64,000 bases of DNA from Candidatus Babelota bacterium (GTDB lineage: Bacteria > Babelota > Babeliae > Babelales > Vermiphilaceae): the NCBI GenBank assembly GCA_023382795.1, contig JAHDWT010000002.1:57405-121404 (forward strand), in the 5' to 3' direction. Position numbers and translations under genes: made by a program. Within the stretch, counting starts at the first letter, position 1. Each line of letters starts with the position of its first letter. A model generated the notes under the pieces. It was given only the letters and a program-made list of their open reading frames with translations, searched no databases and was not told where the DNA came from. Of the stretch, positions 25,022-36,414 are shown one piece after another.

Positions 25022-25988
25022 GTTTATGAATCCATTTCATTACTGGGGTATATGTAGTTTTTGCATAAATATCTTTCAATGTCGCCTGAGCATCATGTAT
25101 TGCAGGCATATCACTATGATATATTTCAGAATTGTTTTCAAATTTTTCTAAAAGTTTTAGCACCGAACCACGAGTCTTGTCATAAATTTGAGTAAAATTC
25201 GTTCTCATTGAAACATATCCAAGCTTCAGTTGGCTTGCTTCTTCTGGATTTAATCTTCCTTTTAAATCTCTGTACACTAATTCTGTCACGAACGAAAAAA
25301 ATCCCATATCATATGGTAGTCCGGTATAGATATCCGTACTACGCGAAGCGACAGAACAGCATAAGTGGTTGTTTCTCACAAAAAATTGCAACCCCAATGT
25401 ACATGGATAATCCTTGGAATCTGATTTTTTATGATGCAGCTGATTGATATTAATAAAAGCTTTTCTTGAATCAAGATTTTTAGCCAGATTGGTAATGACC
25501 CAATCATACTGTGTCATACCCTCATTCTCTGGGAGCTTTTGATGAAAAACATAATAGCCATAATTTGAAGCTATTTCATTATTCTTGTCAGCAAGAGTTT
25601 TCCACATAGATGATGCTTGTGCCAAACCATCATCTACATTTAGGCTTCCATTAAAATACGCCAAGAACTCACGACATAGATATTTTACCGCAACAGTTCT
25701 CCGAATATTATGAACTCTATTGAGTGGATTGACCAGCGTATAAGTGACATCATAACTCTGTTGCCCTGAACCAGCACGGGCTTGAAATAATTCACCATGA
25801 TCTTTGATATGTTTTATGCCCTTAAGAACCAATTCATCTATATTGTTGCCCACTATGTGTATTGGCTGCGGAAAAAATGGTGATAAATCGGTCGTCGTAT
25901 TATTTCCAATTGCATCACCAACCAAGAAAAATAATACTAAAAACAGCTTGAAAGCTCTTATACCCAAAGAGAAATTAATATGTATCAT
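25002..25988 (-). CDS. Thymidylate-synthase-family protein with a signal peptide
   Basis: 328 residues. Residues 10-28 (FKLFLVLFFLVGDAIG) form a signal peptide, supported by a GAGGG site before the ATG at 25988. The rest aligns by eye with thymidylate synthase: REFLAYFNGSLNV for ELLWFLQGD, SMWKTLADKNNEIASNYG for IWDEWADENGDLGPVYG, NLDSRKAF for DPDSRRII, YPCTLGLQFFV for the PCHxxxQFYV nucleophile strand, and SRSTDIYTGLPYDM for QRSCDVFLGLPFNI. The catalytic Cys, the phosphate Arg and the RSxD pair are kept. The His after Cys is Thr, the dUMP-selecting Asn is Asp, and the His/Tyr that bind the 3'-OH are replaced (GYVSMRTNF). Asp at that site is known from dCMP hydroxymethylases, so a cytosine nucleotide substrate is possible. 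Export of such an enzyme would be unusual. Confidence 0.7.
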   Translation of the reverse strand: MIHINFSLGIRAFKLFLVLFFLVGDAIGNNTTTDLSPFFPQPIHIVGNNIDELVLKGIKHIKDHGELFQARAGSGQQSYDVTYTLVNPLNRVHNIRRTVAVKYLCREFLAYFNGSLNVDDGLAQASSMWKTLADKNNEIASNYGYYVFHQKLPENEGMTQYDWVITNLAKNLDSRKAFININQLHHKKSDSKDYPCTLGLQFFVRNNHLCCSVASRSTDIYTGLPYDMGFFSFVTELVYRDLKGRLNPEEASQLKLGYVSMRTNFTQIYDKTRGSVLKLLEKFENNSEIYHSDMPAIHDAQATLKDIYAKTTYTPVMKWIHKHAELEK

Positions 25989-26358
25989 ACAGCTTGCCCT
26001 CGCGCAATTATTTATTGAATAAATATGCTTATTATAGATGCGAAATACATATCGTCAAAATATAAAAGGATATTACGCTATAATGGGCTGAAACTTACCT
26101 TTTATTTTATTCAGAACATTTTCTGATATGATAGGCACAATGCACGTGCTAGCGCTTTTTACCAATTATTTTGACAGATACATCAGGATAGTATGTTATC
26201 TGAATAAGCTCGTAAATAAGGGAGACACCTTGGCGAGATCATTTATTCTACCAAGTTTGAAAATCATTGTGGCTTGCGTAAATATTTGTAATAGCACCAG
26301 CGTAAACTATTATAATGAGGTTATTTTCAAGAGAAAATGAGCATTTTTGCCAGAATGC
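25989..26358. other. Intergenic region without a credible gene
   Basis: 370 nt, AT-rich, upstream of the thymidylate-synthase-like gene and downstream of the tRNA. It contains a 70-codon open frame (26128-26340) without a ribosome binding site, which I do not accept as a gene. No hairpin or promoter stands out. Confidence 0.5.
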
Positions 26359-26434
26359 TGGTGGAGCTAACCGGGTTCGAACCGGTGGCCTCATGAATGC
26401 CATCCATGCGCTCTACCAACTGAGCTATAGCCCC
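26359..26434 (-). tRNA. tRNA-Ala, anticodon GGC
   Basis: 76-nt cloverleaf read on the minus strand. The acceptor stem is GGGGCTA / TAGCTCC (one G-U pair). The D arm is GCTCAGTTGGTAGAGC, the anticodon stem CATGG / TCATG has loop ATGGCAT giving anticodon GGC, the T arm is ACCGG TTCGAAC CCGGT, and CCA is encoded. It decodes GCC/GCU. Confidence 0.96.
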
Positions 26435-26615
26435 AAATTTATAGATTTCTAAGATAAGATATGACTAGTATACCAGAACTGTCAAAAAAACAACCCTGAC
26501 TGCTACCTATTTTGCACCACATCAGACCAGTTTATTAAAATCTCATAATGTTTATACTAGATAGCAGAACATTCAAGACATTTAACTACAAAAATCACTA
26601 AAGGAAAGGCGTTTT

Positions 26616-28379
26616 ATGGGGCGCATAGGCAAATTAATCGGCATTTTTTGTGTCTGGCTTAGTCTTGGTACAACCAGCAGCCTTTTACACGCCCAAAGTA
26701 GTGTTACCCTCCACCGACAATCTGATACCGAATATCAGGCAATTATCACCATCCCAACCCAAGAAGCTGCAACCATAGACAAAGACTCCATTCGACTTTC
26801 AAGTGAACAGCCAGGATTACACATCACTACCTGGCAAACCTCATCGAATTACCAGAAACACTATGAACCTACCTACCAAGAATTTCGTACCTCATTTAGT
26901 GATACTTGCACCATCATGGCGCACCTGAACATAACTGAAAAGAATCTTGACCAGGCCTATCTGCATCTTGGTTATTACAGCAGCGGTCAGAAAAATATGG
27001 TACACGAACAGCTCCTCTGCCGCTTTGACCAAGACCAACCACAACTACAGACTAACGTCGAAACAACTCAGGCAATCAAAGAAATAACACCTCCACTAAT
27101 CGCAAAAAGGATTACTAGTACTCAAACCACATCATGGTCAGCCAGACTTTCTGCATTAGTAGAAAAAACTGAGTCAACAGGGATTCGTCTATTACTCGTG
27201 ATTCTTCTTGGCCTTCTTATGAGTCTTACCCCTTGCATTTACCCCATGATCCCTATCACCGTCGGTGTTTTACAGGCACAAGGCAGTAAATCATTTTTCC
27301 ACAACCTCTCACTTGCACTTGCATACACCACAGGAATCGCGACCACTTTCGCAATTCTTGGATTAACTGCTGCAGTCACTGGACAATTATTCGGCTCTAT
27401 CATGTCTAACCCATTCTTTATTATCGGCGTCGTACTGATGCTTGCCTATCTTGGTGGCTCAATGCTAGGCCTTTATGACATGTACACTCCACGATTCATG
27501 AGAAGCGTAGGCACTACCAAAGGTGGTTCAATTCCGGCTGCATTCTTATTCGGCGCTGCAAGCGGCACCGTCGCCTCTCCTTGCTTGTCTCCGGGGCTTA
27601 TCTTGCTGTTAAGCATCGTAGCTGCTCTTGGCAACAAGTTACTTGGCTTTCTCTTATTATTTGCTTTTGGTGTGGGGCTTAGTTTGCCTCTACTTATCAT
27701 AGGAACCTTTTCTACTTCGCTTATGTTATTACCAAAAGCAGGCATGTGGATGGTTGAAATCAAAAAGCTTTTTGGCTTCCTATTATTCGGCATGTGTTTT
27801 TACTTTTTAAATACTATACTCGCATGGCCTGCATTACTTGGACTTGCAAGCGTCACACTCTTTGCATGCGGTATTTTCTACCTACGCAGTATTGCGCCCT
27901 ATGATTCACAAACTCTACGCTCGATTAAAAATGTCGGCAGCACATTATTTATGGCAAGTTCATTATTCATAGGCTTCCAGACATATCAATCACTTTATCA
28001 TGCCCACACAGAAGGTAATCAGCATTCTATTTGGACAACTGATTATGCATACGCACAACATCAAGCCACTACGCATAATCAAGCTTTGTTCATTGATATT
28101 GGAGCACCTTACTGCTCAACGTGCAAGGCGATTGACCGTACCATACTCTCACACCCACGAGTTGTTGATGCACTGCAAAAATATGTTTCTGTGAAAGTTG
28201 ATGCCGCAGAACATCCAGACGTGCTCAGCACATTGCAAGCAAAATACACTATCAAGGGTGTGCCAACTCTTCTTTTGGTAAAACACAATGGAGAGCTGAT
28301 CAAACAATGGGGTGGTGAGATCTACGATCTTTCTATCGATGAATTTGTAAATGAATTGAATCAACAAACAACCGTATAA
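26616..28379 (+). CDS. dsbD: Thiol:disulfide interchange protein DsbD
   Basis: Carries electrons from cytoplasmic thioredoxin across the inner membrane to keep periplasmic thiols reduced. The 587-residue chain has a signal peptide, a periplasmic N-terminal domain (about 30-165), the eight-helix membrane domain with its two redox Cys motifs (SLTPCIYPMIPI and TVASPCLSPG), and a C-terminal thioredoxin-fold domain with CSTC (GAPYCSTCKAIDR). The N-terminal domain is shorter or divergent compared with E. coli and I could not find the usual Cys pair in it; one Cys is seen in the SDTCTIMAH segment. It is followed 23 nt later by a secreted protein with eight mature cysteines. Confidence 0.92.
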   Translation: MGRIGKLIGIFCVWLSLGTTSSLLHAQSSVTLHRQSDTEYQAIITIPTQEAATIDKDSIRLSSEQPGLHITTWQTSSNYQKHYEPTYQEFRTSFSDTCTIMAHLNITEKNLDQAYLHLGYYSSGQKNMVHEQLLCRFDQDQPQLQTNVETTQAIKEITPPLIAKRITSTQTTSWSARLSALVEKTESTGIRLLLVILLGLLMSLTPCIYPMIPITVGVLQAQGSKSFFHNLSLALAYTTGIATTFAILGLTAAVTGQLFGSIMSNPFFIIGVVLMLAYLGGSMLGLYDMYTPRFMRSVGTTKGGSIPAAFLFGAASGTVASPCLSPGLILLLSIVAALGNKLLGFLLLFAFGVGLSLPLLIIGTFSTSLMLLPKAGMWMVEIKKLFGFLLFGMCFYFLNTILAWPALLGLASVTLFACGIFYLRSIAPYDSQTLRSIKNVGSTLFMASSLFIGFQTYQSLYHAHTEGNQHSIWTTDYAYAQHQATTHNQALFIDIGAPYCSTCKAIDRTILSHPRVVDALQKYVSVKVDAAEHPDVLSTLQAKYTIKGVPTLLLVKHNGELIKQWGGEIYDLSIDEFVNELNQQTTV

Positions 28380-28402
28380 ATCTATTAATCTAAGGGACTT
28401 CT

Positions 28403-29005
28403 ATGAAAAAATTGCTTTTCCTTTCTCTCACACTCTTCTGCCTTGATGGTGCTTTGCAGGCCGGCGATCCAGATGCTAACGCAATACCAAAAAAATTGAT
28501 CAATAAACTAAACGAAACAATGGCCTATATACGAGATGCCATAAATAGAAATGAGGAAAGGATATGTCCGGGAATTTCTGAAGAAGAGTGTCTGGAAGAG
28601 GTAACTAAGGACTTATTTTACAGGCACATTTTAGTTTTTCCAGACCATAAACATTCTATTACCAAGAAAATACTTCAGAGCCAAGCTGAAAGAATAGAAA
28701 AACGATTCTCAAATCTATCTTGCAAAGAAATAGCGCAAGGTCAAGGATCAGAAACATGCAATTGGTCAGATGTAGCTTGCCGGGAAAGCCAGACTTCTTC
28801 TATAATTGATGCAATATTTACGGGCTCGTCTGTATTCATGAATAAGTACTACGATAGCAAAAGATTTGTAGAACTATGCAAAGATCATTACAAAGATGAT
28901 GAGAATAAGGCTAGCGAATGTACTTCTATAGCTGATAGCATCAAAGAAAATCTTGCTACGTGGAATAACTACTACACCAGATTAGTCGAATGTACCTCAG
29001 AATAA
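28403..29005 (+). CDS. Secreted cysteine-rich hypothetical protein
   Basis: 200 residues with a clear signal peptide (residues 1-20, cleavage near LQAGD). The mature part is acidic, predicted helical, and contains eight cysteines, including ICPGISEEECLEE, NLSCKE, ETCNW, VACRE, ELCKD, SECTS and VECTS. An even number of Cys in an exported protein suggests up to four disulfides. It lies 23 nt downstream of dsbD and upstream of a terminator, so it may be a dedicated client of that pathway. Family not recognised. Confidence 0.7.
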   Translation: MKKLLFLSLTLFCLDGALQAGDPDANAIPKKLINKLNETMAYIRDAINRNEERICPGISEEECLEEVTKDLFYRHILVFPDHKHSITKKILQSQAERIEKRFSNLSCKEIAQGQGSETCNWSDVACRESQTSSIIDAIFTGSSVFMNKYYDSKRFVELCKDHYKDDENKASECTSIADSIKENLATWNNYYTRLVECTSE

Positions 29006-29017
29006 CGAACAACATCA

Positions 29018-29045
29018 AGGGCTCCGAATATCGGAGCCCTTTTTA
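29018..29045 (+). terminator. Terminator after the cysteine-rich gene
   Basis: Stem AGGGCTCCGA / TCGGAGCCCT (10 bp, 3-nt loop) followed by T5. Confidence 0.9.
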
Positions 29046-29064
29046 CTACTCGCCTCTTTTACTT

Positions 29065-29409
29065 TTATCGCTGCTTTTTAAACTCTTCGTGGCGCCCTAC
29101 CATTTTCTTATCATCATTTTTCCGTTTTTTATCCTCATGCAAATGTAAATACATCGTATCTACCACACGATCTAATGCATCATAAAAATCAGGCCCTTCA
29201 TAACTTGTTATCCGGTCGTAATCAGGTGTTTTAACTATCAACTGAGCCTTGTGATGTGCATGAACTTTAGAGGGCTCTATAATGAGATCTATATAAATCG
29301 GCGTTCGTTCATTGGTAAGAAATTGTTCTATACGTGCCAATTGTTGGTTTGCATATTCTTCAAGTGGTGCAGAATGATCGGTTCCTTTAAAGACAATCTT
29401 TTTTTGCAT
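29065..29409 (-). CDS. hpf: Ribosome hibernation promoting factor, short form
   Basis: Binds the decoding region of idle ribosomes under low growth. The 114-residue chain has the HPF/RaiA fold: KIVFKGTDHSAPLEEYANQQ, a central VHAHHKAQLIVKTPD strand and DFYDALDRVVDTMYLHLHEDKKR. It lacks the C-terminal dimerisation domain of long HPF, so it resembles the gammaproteobacterial short form. AAAGGAG precedes the ATG. It follows gyrB in the same direction and is separated from it by a hairpin. Confidence 0.9.
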   Translation of the reverse strand: MQKKIVFKGTDHSAPLEEYANQQLARIEQFLTNERTPIYIDLIIEPSKVHAHHKAQLIVKTPDYDRITSYEGPDFYDALDRVVDTMYLHLHEDKKRKNDDKKMVGRHEEFKKQR

Positions 29410-29480
29410 AGCATTAACTCCTTTAATTCGGTACTACATCATCTTCATTCAAACTACAAAAAAAGCTTTCTACAAAACAA

Positions 29481-29505
29481 TAAGAGGCGCTTAAAGCGCC
29501 TCTTA
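29481..29505. terminator. Hairpin between gyrB and hpf
   Basis: TAAGAGGCGCTT / AGCGCCTCTTA with a very short loop, 17 nt past the gyrB stop on the minus strand. The U run on that strand is weak, so readthrough into hpf is possible. Confidence 0.7.
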
Positions 29506-29521
29506 GTATCAATTCATAGCA

Positions 29522-31972
<2,451 letters not shown>

Positions 31973-32105
31973 TCAAAATACCGAGAACATTCCGTGTAGT
32001 TGCGATACGTGGTACACTTTACCCGTTAAATAAAGTATAAATTACTCAGCATTTTTTTCTACTATTGTCCTCATAGATCATATAGTGGAATGAGGTACCG
32101 ATACG

Positions 32106-32576
32106 ATGCAAGAACTTGCCAACAATGATGTATTTTTTATGAACCGAGCCCTTTCCGAAGCTCGCCGTGCTGCACAAGAAAACGAAGTTCCCATCGGGGC
32201 TGTTATTGTCGATCCAACAGGTACAATCATAGCCCGCGCACATAATCAAGTTGAACACCAACAATGCCAGTTAGCTCACGCAGAACTTCTCGCCATCAAG
32301 CAAGCCTGTGCTCATCTTGGCGACTGGCGTTTAAATAATCATTGGATATACGTTACCCTAGAACCATGCTCAATGTGTGTATTTGCTCTTGTGCAAAGTA
32401 GAATTGCTGGTATTGTATACGGGGCCGAATCGCCACTTTTCGGCTTTCATCTTGACATACAGGATGGCCTTGCAGTATACAAAAAGACTACCATCGTTAA
32501 GGGAGTATGCTCGCAAGAATCTGAGAACTTGTTAAAAGATTTTTTTATCAAAAAAAGGAACGCTCAGCGTGAGTAA
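32106..32576 (+). CDS. tadA: tRNA-specific adenosine deaminase
   Basis: Converts wobble A34 to inosine in tRNA-Arg(ACG). The 156-residue chain has the cytidine-deaminase zinc site: HAE in LAHAELLAIKQA and PCxxC in LEPCSMCVFALVQSR. It begins with the typical FMNRALSEARRAA helix. Normal length for TadA. The stop overlaps the next gene by 8 nt. Confidence 0.93.
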   Translation: MQELANNDVFFMNRALSEARRAAQENEVPIGAVIVDPTGTIIARAHNQVEHQQCQLAHAELLAIKQACAHLGDWRLNNHWIYVTLEPCSMCVFALVQSRIAGIVYGAESPLFGFHLDIQDGLAVYKKTTIVKGVCSQESENLLKDFFIKKRNAQRE

Positions 32577-32940
32577 TGTAAAGCGAGAATCGCACACCGA
32601 CACAAAAAACATTAATAGCATCAAAAAGGAACTCTTACAACGCAAAGCAGAGCTTGAGGAGCAACTCAGCACTCTTTACACCGAGAAGGTTGCCGACACG
32701 CAGGTTGGCGATGCGGGAGATCAAGCATTGTCATCAAACCTAGAAAGCCTTCGTGATACCCTACAGGATTCAGAGGTCAATGAATATAGCCGAATTATTC
32801 AGGCACTCCATATGATTGAGGCTGGCACCTACGGCATTTGCGAAGATTGTGGTAATCCGATCGCAGAAAAACGTCTAAAATCCTATCCAAATGCAACTCG
32901 CTGTATCGCTTGCCAAGAAGAATACGAAAAGCATCTGTAG
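32569..32940 (+). CDS. dksA: DksA/TraR-family zinc-finger protein
   Basis: Small protein of the family that enters the RNA polymerase secondary channel and tunes transcription initiation. The 123-residue chain has a long coiled coil (about 10-80) followed by a four-Cys zinc finger (GICEDCGN and TRCIACQEEY). The start is a GTG inside the end of tadA, implying translational coupling. The coiled-coil tip does not show an obvious DxxDxA motif (it has DAGDQALSSN), so classic DksA activity is uncertain. Confidence 0.82.
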   Translation: MSNVKRESHTDTKNINSIKKELLQRKAELEEQLSTLYTEKVADTQVGDAGDQALSSNLESLRDTLQDSEVNEYSRIIQALHMIEAGTYGICEDCGNPIAEKRLKSYPNATRCIACQEEYEKHL

Positions 32941-32974
32941 TATCCCTATTTTCACATCAATCTCTTTGCCATAT

Positions 32975-33004
32975 TTGACTTTTAGAAAATTTTTGCTCTA
33001 TCAT
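32975..33004 (+). promoter_or_regulatory. Promoter for topA
   Basis: TTGACT at 32975-32980, 18-nt spacer, TATCAT at 32999-33004, about 100 nt before topA. Confidence 0.5.
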
Positions 33005-33103
33005 AGACAGTGATAGTTAAAGATAACTGCCAAGTTCAATGCGTGATACACAATTTACAGAAGTATCTATTCGCTCTTTTTTGACTTGGCCTAACACAAA
33101 AAA

Positions 33104-35371
33104 ATGATAGTTATGAAAAAACTGCTTATTGTCGAATCACCAGCAAAAATTAAAACAATCTCCAAATTCTTGGGCAAAGAGTTCAAGATCATGTCCACTG
33201 TTGGACATATAAAAGATTTACCGCCTAAAAAAATTGGTGTCACTATAAGCGACAAGAGTATCGATATCGATTACGAAGCTCTAGAAGGCAAAGAAAAGAT
33301 CATTGCGGACATTTGCAAAGAAGCATCAAAATCAGATGAAATTTATTTGGCACCTGACCCTGATCGCGAAGGGGAAATCATTGCATGGCACATCGGCGGC
33401 GAAATAAAAAAAGTAGCCAAAAACAAAGCCAACATTCACCGAATCGCATTCAACGAAATAACTAAGCCTGCAATTATTGAAGCAATTCAACACCCAGGCG
33501 ATATCAATGAAAAAAAAGTAGCCGCACAACAAGCTCGTCGTATTCTTGACCGCTGGGTTGGCTATGAAGTTTCTCCCATTTTATGGCGCAAAATCAAAAC
33601 GGGACTTTCTGCAGGGCGCGTTCAATCAGTCGCATTACGCTTGATCTGCGATCGAGAACAAGCAATTCGTGCGTTTAAACCAGAAGAATACTGGTCACTG
33701 TATGGTAAATTTTCTTTCGATGCCTCAACCATTGTTGCAGAGCTCACGCACGTCGGCAAAAAGAAAGCCGAACTTAAGAATGAAGGCGACGTAAAAAAAA
33801 TAATCAAAGCACTTAACGATGTTTCATTTACCATAGCATCAATTACTGATAAACAGCGCAGCAAAAATCCTTTACCACCATTTATGACCTCATCGCTCCA
33901 ACAAGCAGCATTTAATCAGCTTGGTTTTTCGGTCAAAAAGACCATGCAGATTGCACAAAAATTATATGAAGGTGTAGAAATTGGCGATCCATCAGGACCT
34001 GTCGCCCTAATTACCTACATGCGTACCGATTCTTTACGCATCGCTGATACTGCTCTAAAACAAGCGCGAGAATATATCAGCAAAACCTTTGAAAAAGCAT
34101 ATCTGCCAAGTAAAGCCAACATCTACAGCGCAAGAACCAAAGACAAAGCGCAGGATGCTCACGAAGCGATCAGGCCTATTGATGTTGCAACAGCACCTGA
34201 AAAAATCAAAACTCATGTGTCCAAAGATGAAGCAAAGCTCTACGAACTTATATGGAAGCGCTTTGTGGCGAGTCAAATGACACCTGCTCTGTATGCACAG
34301 CGACAAGTGGTAATCAGTGGTGACAACAAATTTACCTTTAAAGTAACTGGTTCTACCCTCATTTTTGATGGCTACTTAAGAGTGTACAAAGGCGAAGAAG
34401 AGGAAGAAAAAGAAGCAAGCGCATTACTGCCAAAAGAACTTGTCGAACAACAACCACTCACGCTGGCCGGCACCGATCCTAAGCAACACTTTACCCAGGC
34501 ACCGCCACGATATACCGAAGCATCACTTGTCAAAGAATTAGAAAAAGAAGGCATTGGTCGTCCAAGTACCTACGCAACTATTCTTAATACTATTCAGGCA
34601 AGAGCCTACACCACACGCGACGCAAAAAAACGATTTTTACCCACAGAACTTGGTATGACCGTCACCAGTTTACTGGTAGAAAATTTAGCACACATCATGG
34701 ATCCTAAATTTACTGCCCACATGGAAGAAGATCTTGATAAGATCGCGAATGGTGACGTTGATCGCGACAAAATTTTACGCGAATTTTACACACAATTTAA
34801 ACAAGACCTTGAAACCTTTATTGAAAAGGCCGGCAAAGGTAAACGCCCTGCAGAACCCACCGATGTCACTTGCCCAAGTTGTGGCAAAACAAAGCTTGTC
34901 ATTCGCTTTGCAAAAACGGGCGAATTTTTAGGGTGTCCCAACTATCCTGAATGTACCTTCACCTGTAATTTTACGCGCACTGAAGATAATAAAATTGTAT
35001 GCGTGGCAGAAGAAGCGCCAAAAATTCTTGATACACCATGTCCCCAATGCGGAAAGCCGTTGCGTCAAGCGCGCGGAAAATATGGTATGTTTATCGCATG
35101 CTCCGGCTATCCTGACTGCAAATATATTCATAAAGAAAAAGCCAATTTTCCTTGTCCGCAGTGTGGTGGCGACGTAATAAAACGGAAATGGCGAGGCGGC
35201 ACCATGTGGGGATGTGCCAATTATCCGAAATGCAAATTTGCCATCTTTGGCGATATAGAAGAAACACCATGTCCTGAATGCAAAAAACCATATCTACTCA
35301 AAAAATATGATAAAAGCGGCAAAGTCATGTTGATGTGCTCGGATAAAAATTGCGGCTATAAAATGGTTTAA
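33104..35371 (+). CDS. topA: DNA topoisomerase I
   Basis: Type IA enzyme relaxing negative supercoils. The 755-residue chain has the TOPRIM domain (LLIVESPAKIKTISKFLG, then LAPDPDREGEIIAWH), the active-site Tyr in ALITYMRTDSLRI and the conserved YTEASLVKELEKEGIGRPSTYA block. The C-terminal third carries four zinc ribbons with C-x2-C pairs (CPSCGK, CPQCGKP, CPQCGGD, CPECKKP). A second in-frame ATG (33113) gives a start at MKKLLIVES and may be the true one. It is followed 12 nt later by a separate copy of the last two ribbons. Confidence 0.96.
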   Translation: MIVMKKLLIVESPAKIKTISKFLGKEFKIMSTVGHIKDLPPKKIGVTISDKSIDIDYEALEGKEKIIADICKEASKSDEIYLAPDPDREGEIIAWHIGGEIKKVAKNKANIHRIAFNEITKPAIIEAIQHPGDINEKKVAAQQARRILDRWVGYEVSPILWRKIKTGLSAGRVQSVALRLICDREQAIRAFKPEEYWSLYGKFSFDASTIVAELTHVGKKKAELKNEGDVKKIIKALNDVSFTIASITDKQRSKNPLPPFMTSSLQQAAFNQLGFSVKKTMQIAQKLYEGVEIGDPSGPVALITYMRTDSLRIADTALKQAREYISKTFEKAYLPSKANIYSARTKDKAQDAHEAIRPIDVATAPEKIKTHVSKDEAKLYELIWKRFVASQMTPALYAQRQVVISGDNKFTFKVTGSTLIFDGYLRVYKGEEEEEKEASALLPKELVEQQPLTLAGTDPKQHFTQAPPRYTEASLVKELEKEGIGRPSTYATILNTIQARAYTTRDAKKRFLPTELGMTVTSLLVENLAHIMDPKFTAHMEEDLDKIANGDVDRDKILREFYTQFKQDLETFIEKAGKGKRPAEPTDVTCPSCGKTKLVIRFAKTGEFLGCPNYPECTFTCNFTRTEDNKIVCVAEEAPKILDTPCPQCGKPLRQARGKYGMFIACSGYPDCKYIHKEKANFPCPQCGGDVIKRKWRGGTMWGCANYPKCKFAIFGDIEETPCPECKKPYLLKKYDKSGKVMLMCSDKNCGYKMV

Positions 35372-35383
35372 GGAGATCGTACT

Positions 35384-35644
35384 ATGGCTGAAATAGCAAA
35401 CTTTCCTTGTCCTCAATGTGGCAATAAAACTATTACCAAAGGTACCTGGCAAGGAAATACGGTATGGCAATGTACTCCCCATAGTCAAAAATGTACCTAC
35501 ACTATTTTTGGTGATATCGAAGAACTTCCATGCCCTCTTTGCAAAAGTCCCTATCTACTCAAACGTTTTGACCACAATGGCAGCGTAGAATTACACTGCA
35601 ATACCAAGGATTGCGGATACATGCATCAACGTGCACATCGGTAG
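35384..35644 (+). CDS. Free-standing double zinc-ribbon protein related to the TopA tail
   Basis: 86 residues, almost entirely two four-Cys zinc ribbons (FPCPQCGNKTITKGTWQG..., then IEELPCPLCKSPYLLKRFD...). Segment by segment it mirrors the last two ribbons of TopA just upstream (ANFPCPQCGGD, FGDIEETPCPECKKPYLLKK, CGYKMV versus CGYMHQ). It therefore looks like a partial tandem duplication of the topA 3' end that acquired its own ATG (AAGGAGATCGT upstream). A single-strand DNA or RNA polymerase contact role, as known for TopA ribbons, is possible. Confidence 0.82.
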   Translation: MAEIANFPCPQCGNKTITKGTWQGNTVWQCTPHSQKCTYTIFGDIEELPCPLCKSPYLLKRFDHNGSVELHCNTKDCGYMHQRAHR

Positions 35645-35819
35645 CTCATCAAAAACCTACAACAACGCTTCTCGTTCTTTCGTACCACATTATACCTCTC
35701 ATGGCCATTCGGCTATTTTTATCCTTTATTTGGACTTCATCAATTGCGTGATATCTGATACAGTTACCCATGCATTTGAAAAATTTCATATCATTCATCA
35801 CCTACTACACGGGAAGAAT

Positions 35820-36398
35820 ATGTCCTACATCAAAGCATTACATGCAGCATTCATTTTTTGCCTATGCATACAAAATTCATGTCAAGCCGGTCTTGATGAT
35901 ATAATTGGAGAAATTGTATCAAATGGATGGGTACAGCATACATTGCAAGCAACAGCCATTGTGGCCTGTAGCGCACTTGGAATCTGGCATACCGCACGTT
36001 TGGATCAAGAACATAACAAGAAAACATGTCATATTGCCACATGGCTTAAGCAAAACCAGGAAATTAATCCACAAGAAAAAAACCAATACATCATTGCTTG
36101 GATCAAAGCGACAAAAAAAGCTCAAGAGAATACCGGACATCCAACATATTGTGAGCAACTATTGTCTCGATCACCAGGTTCCTACGTTGATGCTGAATGC
36201 TCAGAATCAGGATCAGAATTATCTGAATACACTTTTGCCACGACAAGCGAATTGTCATCAACAGATAACAACCAACTCGAACAGTCATTAGTTGATATAC
36301 CAAGAACTTTTCATGACCAAAATGAGTCACTTGCAGGTGATCGATCAATTCTGGCTTTACACAATGATGTTACATCAGATAGCAGTTCAACCTTTTAA
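35820..36398 (+). CDS. Hypothetical secreted protein
   Basis: 192 residues from ATG 35820 (GGGAAG just upstream). The longer frame to 35631 overlaps the previous gene and lacks support. Residues 1-24 form a signal peptide (YIKALHAAFIFCLCIQNSCQAG), and a second hydrophobic stretch lies near 40-57. The C-terminal half is Ser/Thr/Glu-rich and probably disordered. No family recognised. It is first in a run of three small secreted-protein genes ahead of a shared terminator at 37718. Confidence 0.6.
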   Translation: MSYIKALHAAFIFCLCIQNSCQAGLDDIIGEIVSNGWVQHTLQATAIVACSALGIWHTARLDQEHNKKTCHIATWLKQNQEINPQEKNQYIIAWIKATKKAQENTGHPTYCEQLLSRSPGSYVDAECSESGSELSEYTFATTSELSSTDNNQLEQSLVDIPRTFHDQNESLAGDRSILALHNDVTSDSSSTF

Positions 36399-36414
36399 AA
36401 TTCTAAGGATACAT

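Noticed and set aside
26128..26340. 70-codon open frame between the tRNA and the thymidylate-synthase-like gene
   Set aside because: No ribosome binding site, no recognisable motif and AT-rich composition; it looks like a chance frame.
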